From: Chryseobacterium rhizoplanae
Lineage (GTDB): Bacteria > Bacteroidota > Bacteroidia > Flavobacteriales > Weeksellaceae
Assembly: GCF_900182655.1 (NCBI RefSeq)
Contig: NZ_FXTC01000013.1
Span: forward strand, 60,489 to 124,488
DNA: 64,000 nt
Direction of reading: 5' to 3'
Positions 7,847 through 15,349 of this stretch are shown in pieces. Under the pieces are notes generated by a model that saw nothing but the letters and a program-made list of their open reading frames with translations, was not told the origin of the DNA and made no database searches. Every line of letters starts with the position of its first letter. Positions within the stretch are counted from its first letter, which is position 1. The translations under genes and the position numbers were made by a program.

Positions 7847-9319
7847 ATGAACCCAACCATGATTCAGTTTTTTCACTGGTACTCTGAAGGAGACGGAAAG
7901 TTGTGGAAAGAAGCCGAAAAACAGGCCAGATATTTAGCAAAACTGGGGATTACTTCTGTATGGTTTCCTCCTGCCTACAAAGGGACAAATGGAGGTTACT
8001 CTACCGGATATGATGCTTATGATCTCTATGACCTCGGAGAATTTGACCAAAAGGGAACCGTTGCTACAAAATACGGCACTAAAGCCGATTATATAAAAGC
8101 CATTAAAGCCTTAAAGAAACAAAATATACAGGTAATTGTAGATATTGTCCTGGGGCATAAAGCCGGTGGTGATGAGCTGGAAAAATTTAAAGTGGTAAAA
8201 GTAGATGAAGAGAACAGAGAAAAAGTTATTTCAGATGTCATCGAAATAGAATCATATACCAAATTCACCTTTCCCGGAAGAGGAAAAAAATATTCTGATT
8301 TTGAATGGAACTTCACCTGCTTCAGCGGCGTAGATTACGCAGAAGGTATGGAATCCCACATCTATAAAATACAGTCTGAATATGGAGATGACTGGGAAGA
8401 AATGATTCACGATGAAAAAGGGAATTACGACTACCTGATGTACAATGATATCGAACACAGAAATCCTTTTGTACGGGAAGAGCTTAACCACTGGGCAAAG
8501 TGGTATTTTGACCAGACAGATTTCGATGGAGTGAGACTGGATGCCTTGAAGCATATTTCGTTTGATTTTTATAAAGAATGGCTCACGATGCTTCGTTCCA
8601 ATTCCGGAAAAAATATTTTTGCCGTAGGGGAATACTGGGCTCCCGGATATCTTCATCTGCTTCAAAAGTATATTGAGGTGACGGAAGGCTGCATGAGCCT
8701 TTTCGACAGTTCTCTTCAAAACAATTTTCATAATGCTTCAAAAGAAGGCGGTTCTTATGATCTCCGCAGAATTTTTGATGAAACCCTTACCCAGGCAGAT
8801 CCGATGCATGCTGTAAGTCTGGTGGCCAATCATGATACCCAGCCGCTTCAGGACCTTGAAGCTCCCGTAGAGTCCTGGTTCAAACCTCTTGCTTATGCTT
8901 TGATCTTATTGAGAAAAGATGGATATCCGTGTGTTTTTTATCCTGATTTGTATGGTGCCCATTATATTGATAAAGACTCGGGAGGTCACGACCAGGAAAT
9001 ATTTATGCCGAAAGTGGACGGAATTGAAGAATTATTAAAAGGAAGGAAAGAGCATGCTTATGGTGACCAGCAGGATTATTTTGAGGATGCCAATTGCCTT
9101 GGATGGGTTCGTGCAGGTGATGATGAACATTCAGGATGTGCTGTAGTATTAAGTAATAAAGATGCTTACAATAAACCTATGGAAGTAGGACAGCTTTACG
9201 CAGGAAAAAAATTTAAAGATCTGTTGAAGCGATTCAAAGAAAAAGTAACCATTGATGAAAACGGATGGGGAAACTTCCCTGTTCCGGCAGGAAATGTAAG
9301 TGTTTGGATCCCTGAGTAA
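7847..9319 (+). CDS. Cytoplasmic alpha-amylase (GH13)
   Basis: Hydrolyses internal alpha-1,4 glucan bonds. Start chosen at ATG 7847 (490 aa), since the TTG further upstream only adds a non-conserved extension. GH13 signature regions: DIVLGHKA (region I), DGVRLDALKH with the nucleophile Asp about 232, AVGEYW with the acid/base Glu about 262, and VANHDTQ with the transition-state Asp about 330. There is no signal peptide, so like E. coli AmyA it acts on intracellular glycogen or imported maltodextrins. It lies 44 bases after dinB, possibly co-transcribed. A strong hairpin terminator follows. Confidence 0.94.
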   Translation: MNPTMIQFFHWYSEGDGKLWKEAEKQARYLAKLGITSVWFPPAYKGTNGGYSTGYDAYDLYDLGEFDQKGTVATKYGTKADYIKAIKALKKQNIQVIVDIVLGHKAGGDELEKFKVVKVDEENREKVISDVIEIESYTKFTFPGRGKKYSDFEWNFTCFSGVDYAEGMESHIYKIQSEYGDDWEEMIHDEKGNYDYLMYNDIEHRNPFVREELNHWAKWYFDQTDFDGVRLDALKHISFDFYKEWLTMLRSNSGKNIFAVGEYWAPGYLHLLQKYIEVTEGCMSLFDSSLQNNFHNASKEGGSYDLRRIFDETLTQADPMHAVSLVANHDTQPLQDLEAPVESWFKPLAYALILLRKDGYPCVFYPDLYGAHYIDKDSGGHDQEIFMPKVDGIEELLKGRKEHAYGDQQDYFEDANCLGWVRAGDDEHSGCAVVLSNKDAYNKPMEVGQLYAGKKFKDLLKRFKEKVTIDENGWGNFPVPAGNVSVWIPE

Positions 9320-9320
9320 G

Positions 9321-9353
9321 AGCCTTGTCAAGGTTTAAAACCTTGACAAGGCT
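9321..9353. terminator. Bidirectional Rho-independent terminator
   Basis: Perfect 16-base arms (AGCCTTGTCAAGGTTT and its complement, 9321-9336 / 9338-9353). It ends the amylase transcript on the plus strand and the small peptide gene on the minus strand. Confidence 0.85.
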
Positions 9354-9358
9354 TTCAA

Positions 9359-9526
9359 TTAGCAATAAATATATCGGCAATTCCAAATATCTGCAGCCCA
9401 TTCGCAACATTGCCCATCTTCGTTGGAAGTACAGCATACTTTACCCCAATTTAGATCTCCTGCCTTTAGGGTCTTCAGTTGCTCACGTTTAAGTTTTTTT
9501 ACTTTGAAATCTTTGTTTGTTTTCAT
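9359..9526 (-). CDS. Small cysteine-rich bacteriocin-like (RiPP-type) precursor peptide
   Basis: A 55-codon gene not part of any larger frame. The product starts MKTNKDFKVKKLKREQLKTL, then KAGD. That is a charged leader with the KKLxREQLKxLxAG pattern of double-glycine-type leaders found in small Bacteroidetes bacteriocin-like peptides. The core after Gly23 is short, with six cysteines: paired CC at 31-32 and 40-41, then Cys50 and a C-terminal Cys55, plus three tryptophans. Cleavage after Ala22-Gly23 is an inference. No maturation enzyme or peptidase-containing transporter is nearby, so processing would be in trans. A strong terminator follows immediately. It could also be an unmodified disulfide-bonded peptide. 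Confidence 0.65.
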   Translation of the reverse strand: MKTNKDFKVKKLKREQLKTLKAGDLNWGKVCCTSNEDGQCCEWAADIWNCRYIYC

Positions 9527-9661
9527 AATTATTATTTTTATGGTTTAGTAATTAAATATACATTAAAAATTATAATTATTGCGAATATTTATCACTAACT
9601 ACTTGATTCAGTATATATAATCCATAGTAAAATCTGAGAATAAATATTGACTGCAGGGGTA

Positions 9662-9717
9662 AACCACCCGTCAAAAATTCCTTGAATTTTCGACACCCCT
9701 CCAGAGGAGGGGAATGT
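9662..9717 (-). repeat. Dispersed repeat, copy B (inverted relative to copy A)
   Basis: Read on the minus strand it begins CATTCCCCTCCTCTGGAGGG and continues to GAATTTTTGACGGGTGG, matching 5287-5345. The hairpin core differs (ctctgg vs cccgcgg) while pairing is kept, so the fold seems conserved. It sits between the small peptide gene and the carboxylesterase 3' end. Confidence 0.8.
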
Positions 9718-9775
9718 TTGTGTCTCCAGTTGAGATATTTGTTAAAATTAGAAATTTTCTAAGCTTGCTATGCGG

Positions 9776-11113
9776 TTACATCTTTTTGAGTTCCAGGATT
9801 TCCGGTTTTTCGGAGGTATCAGCTATTTTTCCGGTTCTGGCAAATTCTGCCCAGAGTGCCCGCAGCTTTTTACCATTCTCATGAATACGGCTCCAGGGAA
9901 TATCTTTCAGCAGTTCGGAAGATTTCCAGGCAGATTCATTCCCAAAGATCAAAGGAAGATCAATACAGTGAGGAGCCCCGATATGATTGTCTTTCAGTTT
10001 TGAATGAATTCTGAACAGATAAATATTTCCACCAGCGTCAGCCAGATTTTCAGCAAACCGTCTTGCAGGAGTTCCATAGATGAATTCTGTAGTCTTTTCA
10101 ACAGTTTTATCCATGATTTTTAATCCCAGTCCCTTTCCGAAATATTTATTTAAAGCTTCAGAAGTTTTGAGATAAAAGGCAGTTTCATCATTGTTCAAAC
10201 CAATCAAAACGTCATATTTCTGTGCATTTTTTTTCCACATCTCTACCGACTCTTCTTCTTTACATAGAGGAAAATATCCGTATTGTGTACCAAAAGGCAT
10301 TGCTGCTTTCAGACCATATTTTATTACAGAAGGTACCAATGTTTTGTAGCCATCCATCATTTTTAAAACATCAGTTTCATCTTTCAATGCTTCTGTTTTT
10401 TTGAGAAATTCTGCGGACATTTTCTGTCTTTGATGACGTAAACCCAAAGGTGCACTCTGGATAATTACACGTTGAAATAAATCCTCTACTCCTTCAGAAA
10501 TCATTAAATGCGCAATGGCATCACCTCCCGAAGACTGTCCAAAAAGGGTAATATTGTTTTCATCTCCATTGAAATCTGCAATATGGGTTTTTATCCATTT
10601 TAATGCTTCGATCATATCCAACAGGCCAAGATTAGCAGGCCTGGTTTCGTCTCCACCTAAAAAGCCAAATAATCCCAATCGATATGAAACAGCAACAACA
10701 ATGACATGCTGTTCTTTCACCCATTCCGCGGGATCTGCAGTGGCAAGATCACCACAGCCTATTTCATGAGATCCTCCATGAATCCAGACTATAACGGGAA
10801 GCTTTTCATTTTCAGAAACTGTTTCAGGACGGGTGATGGAAAGATATTGTGTAGATTCATCAGCTTCAAAGCTTTCAACAGGGGTCGTTCCAATCATTTT
10901 TTCCACAAGTGGACTTAAAGCTTGAGGACACACCGGAGTTTTTTCAGGAGCAATAATATCAGATGATGAAAACTTTACAGCAACAGGTTTTTGAAATCTC
11001 TCAGAATGGGCATAGCGAATACTTTTAGCCCTGATAATTCCTTCTTCTTTCAATGCTATAATTCTCCCGAAACGGGTATTAAAAATAAAGGTTTCTTGCT
11101 GATTTGGTGTCAT
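9776..11113 (-). CDS. Type B carboxylesterase / lipase family protein
   Basis: Alpha/beta-hydrolase, 445 aa. Nucleophile Ser194 sits in FGQSSGGDA, the oxyanion hole is WIHGGSHEIG (about 110-119), and a plausible catalytic histidine lies in GAPHCIDLPLIFG. No signal peptide, so it acts in the cytoplasm on an unknown ester. At 445 aa it is shorter than the usual 500-550 aa type B esterases. It lies downstream of an AraC regulator and a 94-base tandem repeat array on the same strand, and its 5' end directly abuts that array. Confidence 0.85.
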   Translation of the reverse strand: MTPNQQETFIFNTRFGRIIALKEEGIIRAKSIRYAHSERFQKPVAVKFSSSDIIAPEKTPVCPQALSPLVEKMIGTTPVESFEADESTQYLSITRPETVSENEKLPVIVWIHGGSHEIGCGDLATADPAEWVKEQHVIVVAVSYRLGLFGFLGGDETRPANLGLLDMIEALKWIKTHIADFNGDENNITLFGQSSGGDAIAHLMISEGVEDLFQRVIIQSAPLGLRHQRQKMSAEFLKKTEALKDETDVLKMMDGYKTLVPSVIKYGLKAAMPFGTQYGYFPLCKEEESVEMWKKNAQKYDVLIGLNNDETAFYLKTSEALNKYFGKGLGLKIMDKTVEKTTEFIYGTPARRFAENLADAGGNIYLFRIHSKLKDNHIGAPHCIDLPLIFGNESAWKSSELLKDIPWSRIHENGKKLRALWAEFARTGKIADTSEKPEILELKKM

Positions 11114-11148
11114 CTTTGGAAGGTGAAAACTTTTCTCTTTAAATTTAA

Positions 11149-11618
11149 TTATTTAAACACAAATCTCACAAATAAATGCACTAATATTCACAAATAATTA
11201 TGGTGTCATTCGTGAAAAGATCAGTGTTAATCCGTGTTGAAATCTAAACACGAATGTCACAAATGAGTACACAAATATCCACTAATTTGAATGGTGTTAT
11301 TTGCGAAAAGATTAGTGTCATTAGTGTTGAAAAAAATCTAAACACGAATATCACAAATGAGTGCACAAATATCCACTAATTTAAATGGTGTTATTTGTGA
11401 AAAAATTAGTGTTATTTGTGTTGAAAAAAAATCTAAACACTATCAGTACAAATGAGCTCACTAATATCCACTAATTTGAATGGTGTCATTTGTGAAAAGA
11501 TTAGTGTTATTAGTGTTGAAAAAAATCTAAACACGAATGTTACAAATGAGCTCACTAATATTCACTAATTTGAATGGTGTTATTTGCGAAAAGATTAGTG
11601 TCATTAGTGTTAAAAAAA
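11149..11618. repeat. Tandem array of about 94-base units (five copies)
   Basis: Five successive units of 94-95 bases with the phrase AATCTAAACACGAAT at 11241, 11335, 11430 and 11524, and a diverged first unit from about 11149. Each unit carries CACAAATGAG, CACTAATTTGAATGGTGTTA, TTTGTGAAAAGATTAGTG and TTAGTGTTG, so its two halves are roughly complementary and each could form a hairpin. Units differ by point changes. There are no unique spacers, so this is not a CRISPR array. It fills the whole gap between the AraC gene and the esterase. Confidence 0.92.
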
Positions 11619-12521
11619 CTAGTTCAGGATTTTATACTCACTTGGAGAAATACCAACTTTAGTTTTAAAGAGCCTTGTAAAATGCTGCGGATATTTGAAA
11701 CCTAAATCATAGGAAATTTCACTGATTGTTTTTGCCTGATCCAGAATCTGTTCTTTGGCGATTTCAATAAGTTTGTTGTGGATAAATTCCTGCGCAGAAA
11801 TTCCCAGTTCTTTTTTAATCAGGTCACCGAAATAATTGGCAGACAGGTTCAGTTTTTCTGCAAAATAATTAACCATGGGAAAACCTATATTTTTCGGGTC
11901 CTCAGATTTTAAGTAATCATCAACCAGATTTTCAAATTTCCCAATCACTCCCTGGTTGATATGATCTCTGGTAATAAACTGACGGTCATAAAAACGCATG
12001 CAGTAATTAAGGAACAGTTCAATATTATTAACAATTAAAGATTTACTGTGTTTATCAATAGCCTGTTCCAGTTCCAGCTTAATATTTTTAAAACAATCCA
12101 GTACCACTTCTCTTTCTTTTTCTGAAAGATGGAGTGCTTCATGCACATCATAAGAGAAAAATGAATAGTCTTTCATATTCTTCCCTAAGTTGGTTCCTTT
12201 TATTAAGTCAGGATGAAAGATCAGGGCAAAACCTGCAGGCTGAACAAACTTATCTTTATTATAGATTCCATAGGTTTGCCCGGGAGCAATGAAAACCAGT
12301 GTCCCTTCCTGATAGTCGTAGCTGTGCTTTCCATACAGCATGTCTCCGCACATTACATCTTTCAGAAAAACGGTATAAAAGCCGAATTTTCTTTTATGCT
12401 GGCAGATAAGATCGGATCTGGAAAAATCTATGATGCTTACCAGGGGATGCAGGGTTTCCTGATTGGCCATTTTATTATATTCCGAGACACTGTTATAGAT
12501 TTCAACCTCCTGATTTTCCAT
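11619..12521 (-). CDS. AraC family transcriptional regulator
   Basis: 300 aa with an N-terminal cupin-like sensing domain (about 20-150) and a C-terminal double helix-turn-helix (about 200-300). The latter contains LNLSANYFGDLIKKELGISAQ for the first HTH and ISEISYDLGFKYPQHFTRLF for the second, the classical AraC signature. It is divergent from the alcohol dehydrogenase gene across 245 bases. By context it most likely controls that dehydrogenase and perhaps the esterase downstream. The stop codon borders the tandem repeat array. Confidence 0.9.
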   Translation of the reverse strand: MENQEVEIYNSVSEYNKMANQETLHPLVSIIDFSRSDLICQHKRKFGFYTVFLKDVMCGDMLYGKHSYDYQEGTLVFIAPGQTYGIYNKDKFVQPAGFALIFHPDLIKGTNLGKNMKDYSFFSYDVHEALHLSEKEREVVLDCFKNIKLELEQAIDKHSKSLIVNNIELFLNYCMRFYDRQFITRDHINQGVIGKFENLVDDYLKSEDPKNIGFPMVNYFAEKLNLSANYFGDLIKKELGISAQEFIHNKLIEIAKEQILDQAKTISEISYDLGFKYPQHFTRLFKTKVGISPSEYKILN

Positions 12522-12766
12522 GAAGTATATTTTTATTTCTATTCAAAATTACCACTTTCCTGTGTAACTGAAACAGGGTCTGTAAAATTGGTAGGTAATT
12601 CGGTAATCTGTATAAGTCCGGTTTATTGAAAAGTTTCGACTTTTGTATCGTTATGGATTTTCACTCCGAACGGCAGACTTACTTATTGACAACGGATTGT
12701 AAAGCAACCAGACCATAACAAATAAAAGACACTATAATTTATCCTAAATAAACTAAATATAAAAAA

Positions 12767-13822
12767 ATGAGTACAATTACAGTAAAAGCTTATGGAGCAG
12801 AGTCTACCACGGCAGATCTGAAAGAAATGAATATCGAAAGAAGAGAAATCACTGCAAAAGATGTAGAAATTGAAATTCTATACTGCGGAGTATGTCACTC
12901 TGATCTTCATACTGCAAGAAATGACTGGGGCGGGTCTTTGTATCCTGTAGTTCCGGGACATGAAATTGTGGGGAGAATTACCAAAGTAGGAAGCGAAGTT
13001 TCCAAATTTAAGGCAGGTGATCTTGCAGCAGTAGGATGCATGGTAGATTCATGCGGACATTGTGACAGCTGCCAACATGATCTGGAACAATATTGCCAGA
13101 ATGGATTCACAGGGACTTATAACGGAAAAGACAAACATCTTGGTGGCCATACTTTTGGAGGATATTCCCAAAAAGTAGTGGTTGATGAACATTTCGTTTT
13201 AAGTGTTCCTGAAAATCTGGATCTGGCAGCAGTAGCACCTCTTCTATGTGCAGGAATCACAACATGGTCTCCGTTAAGACACTGGAATGCTGGTCCGGGT
13301 TCAAAAGTAGCTGTTGTAGGATTAGGCGGTTTAGGGCATATGGCTATTAAATTAGCAAAAGGATTGGGAGCTGAAGTTACTTTGTTCTCAAGAACTCCCG
13401 GAAAAACGGATGATGCCAAACAGCTTGGAGCAGATCATGTAGTCATTTCTACGGATGATTCTCAAATGGATGCTGTAAGGGGTAAATTTGATCTTATCAT
13501 TGATACAGTACCTTATGAGCACGACATCAATCCTTATATGCAAACACTTTCTCTGAATGGCACCCTGGTTCTTGTAGGATTCGTAGGTGAATTCCAGGAA
13601 ACACAAGTAAGCACCAGACCTATGATCTTCCAGCGTCGTTCTGTTGCAGGATCTTTGATCGGAGGTATTGCAGAAACCCAGGAACTGTTAGATTTCTGTG
13701 GCAAACATAATATCGTCTCTGATATTGAACTGATTAAAATGCAGGATATCAACAATGCGTATGAAAGAATGCTGAAAAGCGATGTAAAATACCGTTTCGT
13801 GATTGATATGCAGTCTTTGTAA
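12767..13822 (+). CDS. Zinc-dependent NADP-type alcohol dehydrogenase (YahK/CAD-like)
   Basis: Reversibly reduces aldehydes to alcohols. 351 aa medium-chain dehydrogenase. Catalytic zinc ligands are in CGVCHSDLH (Cys43) and GHEIVG (His65/Glu66). The structural zinc site is Cys96, Cys99, Cys102 and Cys110 (CGHCDSCQHDLEQYC). Rossmann motif VVGLGGLGHMA is followed by LFSRTPGK, whose Ser-Arg favours NADP(H). It belongs with the broad-specificity cinnamyl/aliphatic aldehyde reductases. Divergent from the AraC regulator; a strong terminator follows. Confidence 0.93.
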   Translation: MSTITVKAYGAESTTADLKEMNIERREITAKDVEIEILYCGVCHSDLHTARNDWGGSLYPVVPGHEIVGRITKVGSEVSKFKAGDLAAVGCMVDSCGHCDSCQHDLEQYCQNGFTGTYNGKDKHLGGHTFGGYSQKVVVDEHFVLSVPENLDLAAVAPLLCAGITTWSPLRHWNAGPGSKVAVVGLGGLGHMAIKLAKGLGAEVTLFSRTPGKTDDAKQLGADHVVISTDDSQMDAVRGKFDLIIDTVPYEHDINPYMQTLSLNGTLVLVGFVGEFQETQVSTRPMIFQRRSVAGSLIGGIAETQELLDFCGKHNIVSDIELIKMQDINNAYERMLKSDVKYRFVIDMQSL

Positions 13823-13844
13823 TTCTTCTGTAAAATAGTAACAG

Positions 13845-13875
13845 AAACAGGCGCTTCAAATTGAAGCGCCTGTTT
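13845..13875. terminator. Bidirectional Rho-independent terminator
   Basis: Perfect 15-base arms (CAGGCGCTTCAA core) with A/T tails on both sides. It is shared by the convergent alcohol dehydrogenase and HxlR genes. Confidence 0.9.
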
Positions 13876-14304
13876 TTATTTTTTTAGATTTTGGCTAAAT
13901 GTATTCTGAGCCTGATTCACAATATATTGGTTTCCTTCAGCATATTTATTATCATTTCTTTCCATATCCTGAAAAGCCCAGGCTGCCATGGCATCAATAA
14001 CGGGAGCAAGCTCATTGCCTGCTTCACTCAATTTATACGTCACATGAGGCGGCACTACAGGTTTCGCCGTTCTGATAATCAATCCGTCTGTTTCCAGTTG
14101 CTTCAGATGCTGAATGAGCATTTTTTCCGTTACGGCAGGAATTGCTTTTTTCAATTCGCTGTATCTTTTTTCTCCGGTGGAAAGATTGAACAGGATAATC
14201 GGTTTCCAGAATCCACCGATTCTTTCCATAACATACATTACAGGACAATCCAGTACCGTCTTTCTGTTTTCCTGAATGGTTGAACTTTCTTTGATTGCTG
14301 TCAT
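13876..14304 (-). CDS. HxlR (DUF24) family transcriptional regulator
   Basis: Winged-helix regulator of 142 aa from ATG 14304. It has the HxlR hallmark: Cys near the N-terminus (VLDCPVMYVMERIGG), GFWKPIILFNLSTGEKRY and RYSELKKAIPAVTEKMLIQH. The family usually senses thiol-reactive electrophiles or oxidants through that cysteine. The frame runs further upstream to 14544, but that extension overlaps the NmrA-like gene and its promoter, so it is rejected. It is divergent from the reductase gene with two operator-like dyads between them, suggesting repression of both. Confidence 0.9.
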   Translation of the reverse strand: MTAIKESSTIQENRKTVLDCPVMYVMERIGGFWKPIILFNLSTGEKRYSELKKAIPAVTEKMLIQHLKQLETDGLIIRTAKPVVPPHVTYKLSEAGNELAPVIDAMAAWAFQDMERNDNKYAEGNQYIVNQAQNTFSQNLKK

Positions 14305-14311
14305 ATCTACA

Positions 14312-14341
14312 TACTTTAGGGTAAGTACTTGTATAAAAGTA
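14312..14341. promoter_or_regulatory. Double operator, probable HxlR binding sites
   Basis: Two copies of TACTT-N6-AAGTA (14312-14327 and 14326-14341), 14 bases apart and sharing one base pair step. They lie immediately upstream of the HxlR start and overlap the -33 box of the divergent gene. The layout resembles known DUF24-family operators (TACT-N7-AGTA). Binding is inferred. Confidence 0.6.
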
Positions 14342-14359
14342 AGTACAAATATAACTTTG
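14329..14359 (+). promoter_or_regulatory. Promoter of the NmrA-like reductase gene
   Basis: TTG (14329-14331), 20-base spacer, TAACTTTG (14352-14359), the flavobacterial promoter layout. The -33 end lies within the second TACTT dyad, so a bound repressor would block it. Confidence 0.6.
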
Positions 14360-14386
14360 TTCTCAGAAATAAAAAAATATTTACAT

Positions 14387-15265
14387 ATGAAAATCGTAAT
14401 CACAGGATCATTAGGAAATGTAGCTAAACCATTAGCACAACAATTAATTGCCGAAGGGCATACTATTACCGTAGTCAGCAGCAGCGATGCAAGAAAACAG
14501 GATATTGAATCCCTTGGAGCAACTCCAGCTATAGGTTCTATCACAGATGCTAACTTTTTGACTCAAACATTTGAAGGCGCAGATGCTGTTTTTGTAATGA
14601 CTCCTCCGGCTATCAGCCCGGATAAGATTGTTGAAAACACAACTAATGCAGGTAAAAATTATGCTGAAGCTTTAAAAAATGCTAATGTAAAAAGAGCAGT
14701 AATGCTAAGCAGCGTAGGAGCAGAATCTCCGGTAGAAAACGGTCCTATTGCAGGTCTTCACAATATTGAAAAAATATATAACGACGTAGAAAATACTTCT
14801 TTCACTTTTTTAAGAGCCGGATATTTTTATAATAATTTTTTCAATGATATTCCTTTAATTCAAAATGCAGGAATCATTGGTGCTAATTACCCTGCAAGCA
14901 TTGAAGTCCCTGTAGTTCACCCGAATGATATTGCCAAAGCAGCAGCCGAAGAGCTGGTAAAAGACGGAAATACCAACAACATCAGATATATTGTAAGTGA
15001 TGTACGAACAGCTTCTGATTTTGCGAAAGTTTTAGGCACTTCTGTTAACAAACCGGAACTTCCCTGGGTAGAATTCTCTGATGAAGATTCTTTAAACGGA
15101 ATGCTGCAAGCCGGACTTCCAGAGGATATGGCACATCTGTATGTTGAAATGGGCAGAGGAATAAGAACAGGTGTTGTTCAAAAGGATTTTATTGATCATG
15201 GTTCTCCTGTTACAGGAAATGTTAAACTGGAAGATTTTGCTAAAGAGTTTTCTTCTAAATTTTAA
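14387..15265 (+). CDS. NmrA-like NAD(P)-binding oxidoreductase
   Basis: Atypical short-chain dehydrogenase, 292 aa from ATG 14387. Nucleotide-binding loop ITGSLGNVAKPLAQQL is followed by TVVSSSDARK, as in NmrA/QorB-type quinone or NADPH-sensing proteins. Further motifs are MTPPAISPDK and RAVMLSSVGAE. The usual YxxxK catalytic pair is not obvious, which is normal for this subgroup. Its pairing with an HxlR regulator suggests a quinone or electrophile detoxifying reductase, as with ytfG/qorB; the exact substrate is unknown. Confidence 0.86.
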   Translation: MKIVITGSLGNVAKPLAQQLIAEGHTITVVSSSDARKQDIESLGATPAIGSITDANFLTQTFEGADAVFVMTPPAISPDKIVENTTNAGKNYAEALKNANVKRAVMLSSVGAESPVENGPIAGLHNIEKIYNDVENTSFTFLRAGYFYNNFFNDIPLIQNAGIIGANYPASIEVPVVHPNDIAKAAAEELVKDGNTNNIRYIVSDVRTASDFAKVLGTSVNKPELPWVEFSDEDSLNGMLQAGLPEDMAHLYVEMGRGIRTGVVQKDFIDHGSPVTGNVKLEDFAKEFSSKF

Positions 15266-15282
15266 TTTCTCAGTCAATCTAT

Positions 15283-15325
15283 AAAACCATTTTCGGCGCA
15301 CCTTTGGTGCGCCGAAAATGGTTTT
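15283..15325. terminator. Bidirectional Rho-independent terminator
   Basis: Perfect 20-base arms (AAAACCATTTTCGGCGCACC and complement) with a TTT loop. It lies between two convergent genes. Confidence 0.92.
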
Positions 15326-15349
15326 AATTTCTATTTTTTAATCCTCAGA

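Noticed and set aside
9234..9437. 67-codon minus-strand frame overlapping the amylase end
   Set aside because: Runs across the terminator and out of frame with the cysteine-rich peptide; no protein features.
11149..11618. CRISPR array
   Set aside because: Units are about 94 bases with no unique spacers and no cas genes near; it is a plain tandem repeat.
13876..14544. 222-aa version of the HxlR regulator
   Set aside because: The first 80 residues would overlap the divergent gene, its promoter and both operators; family homologues begin at the MTAIKES methionine.
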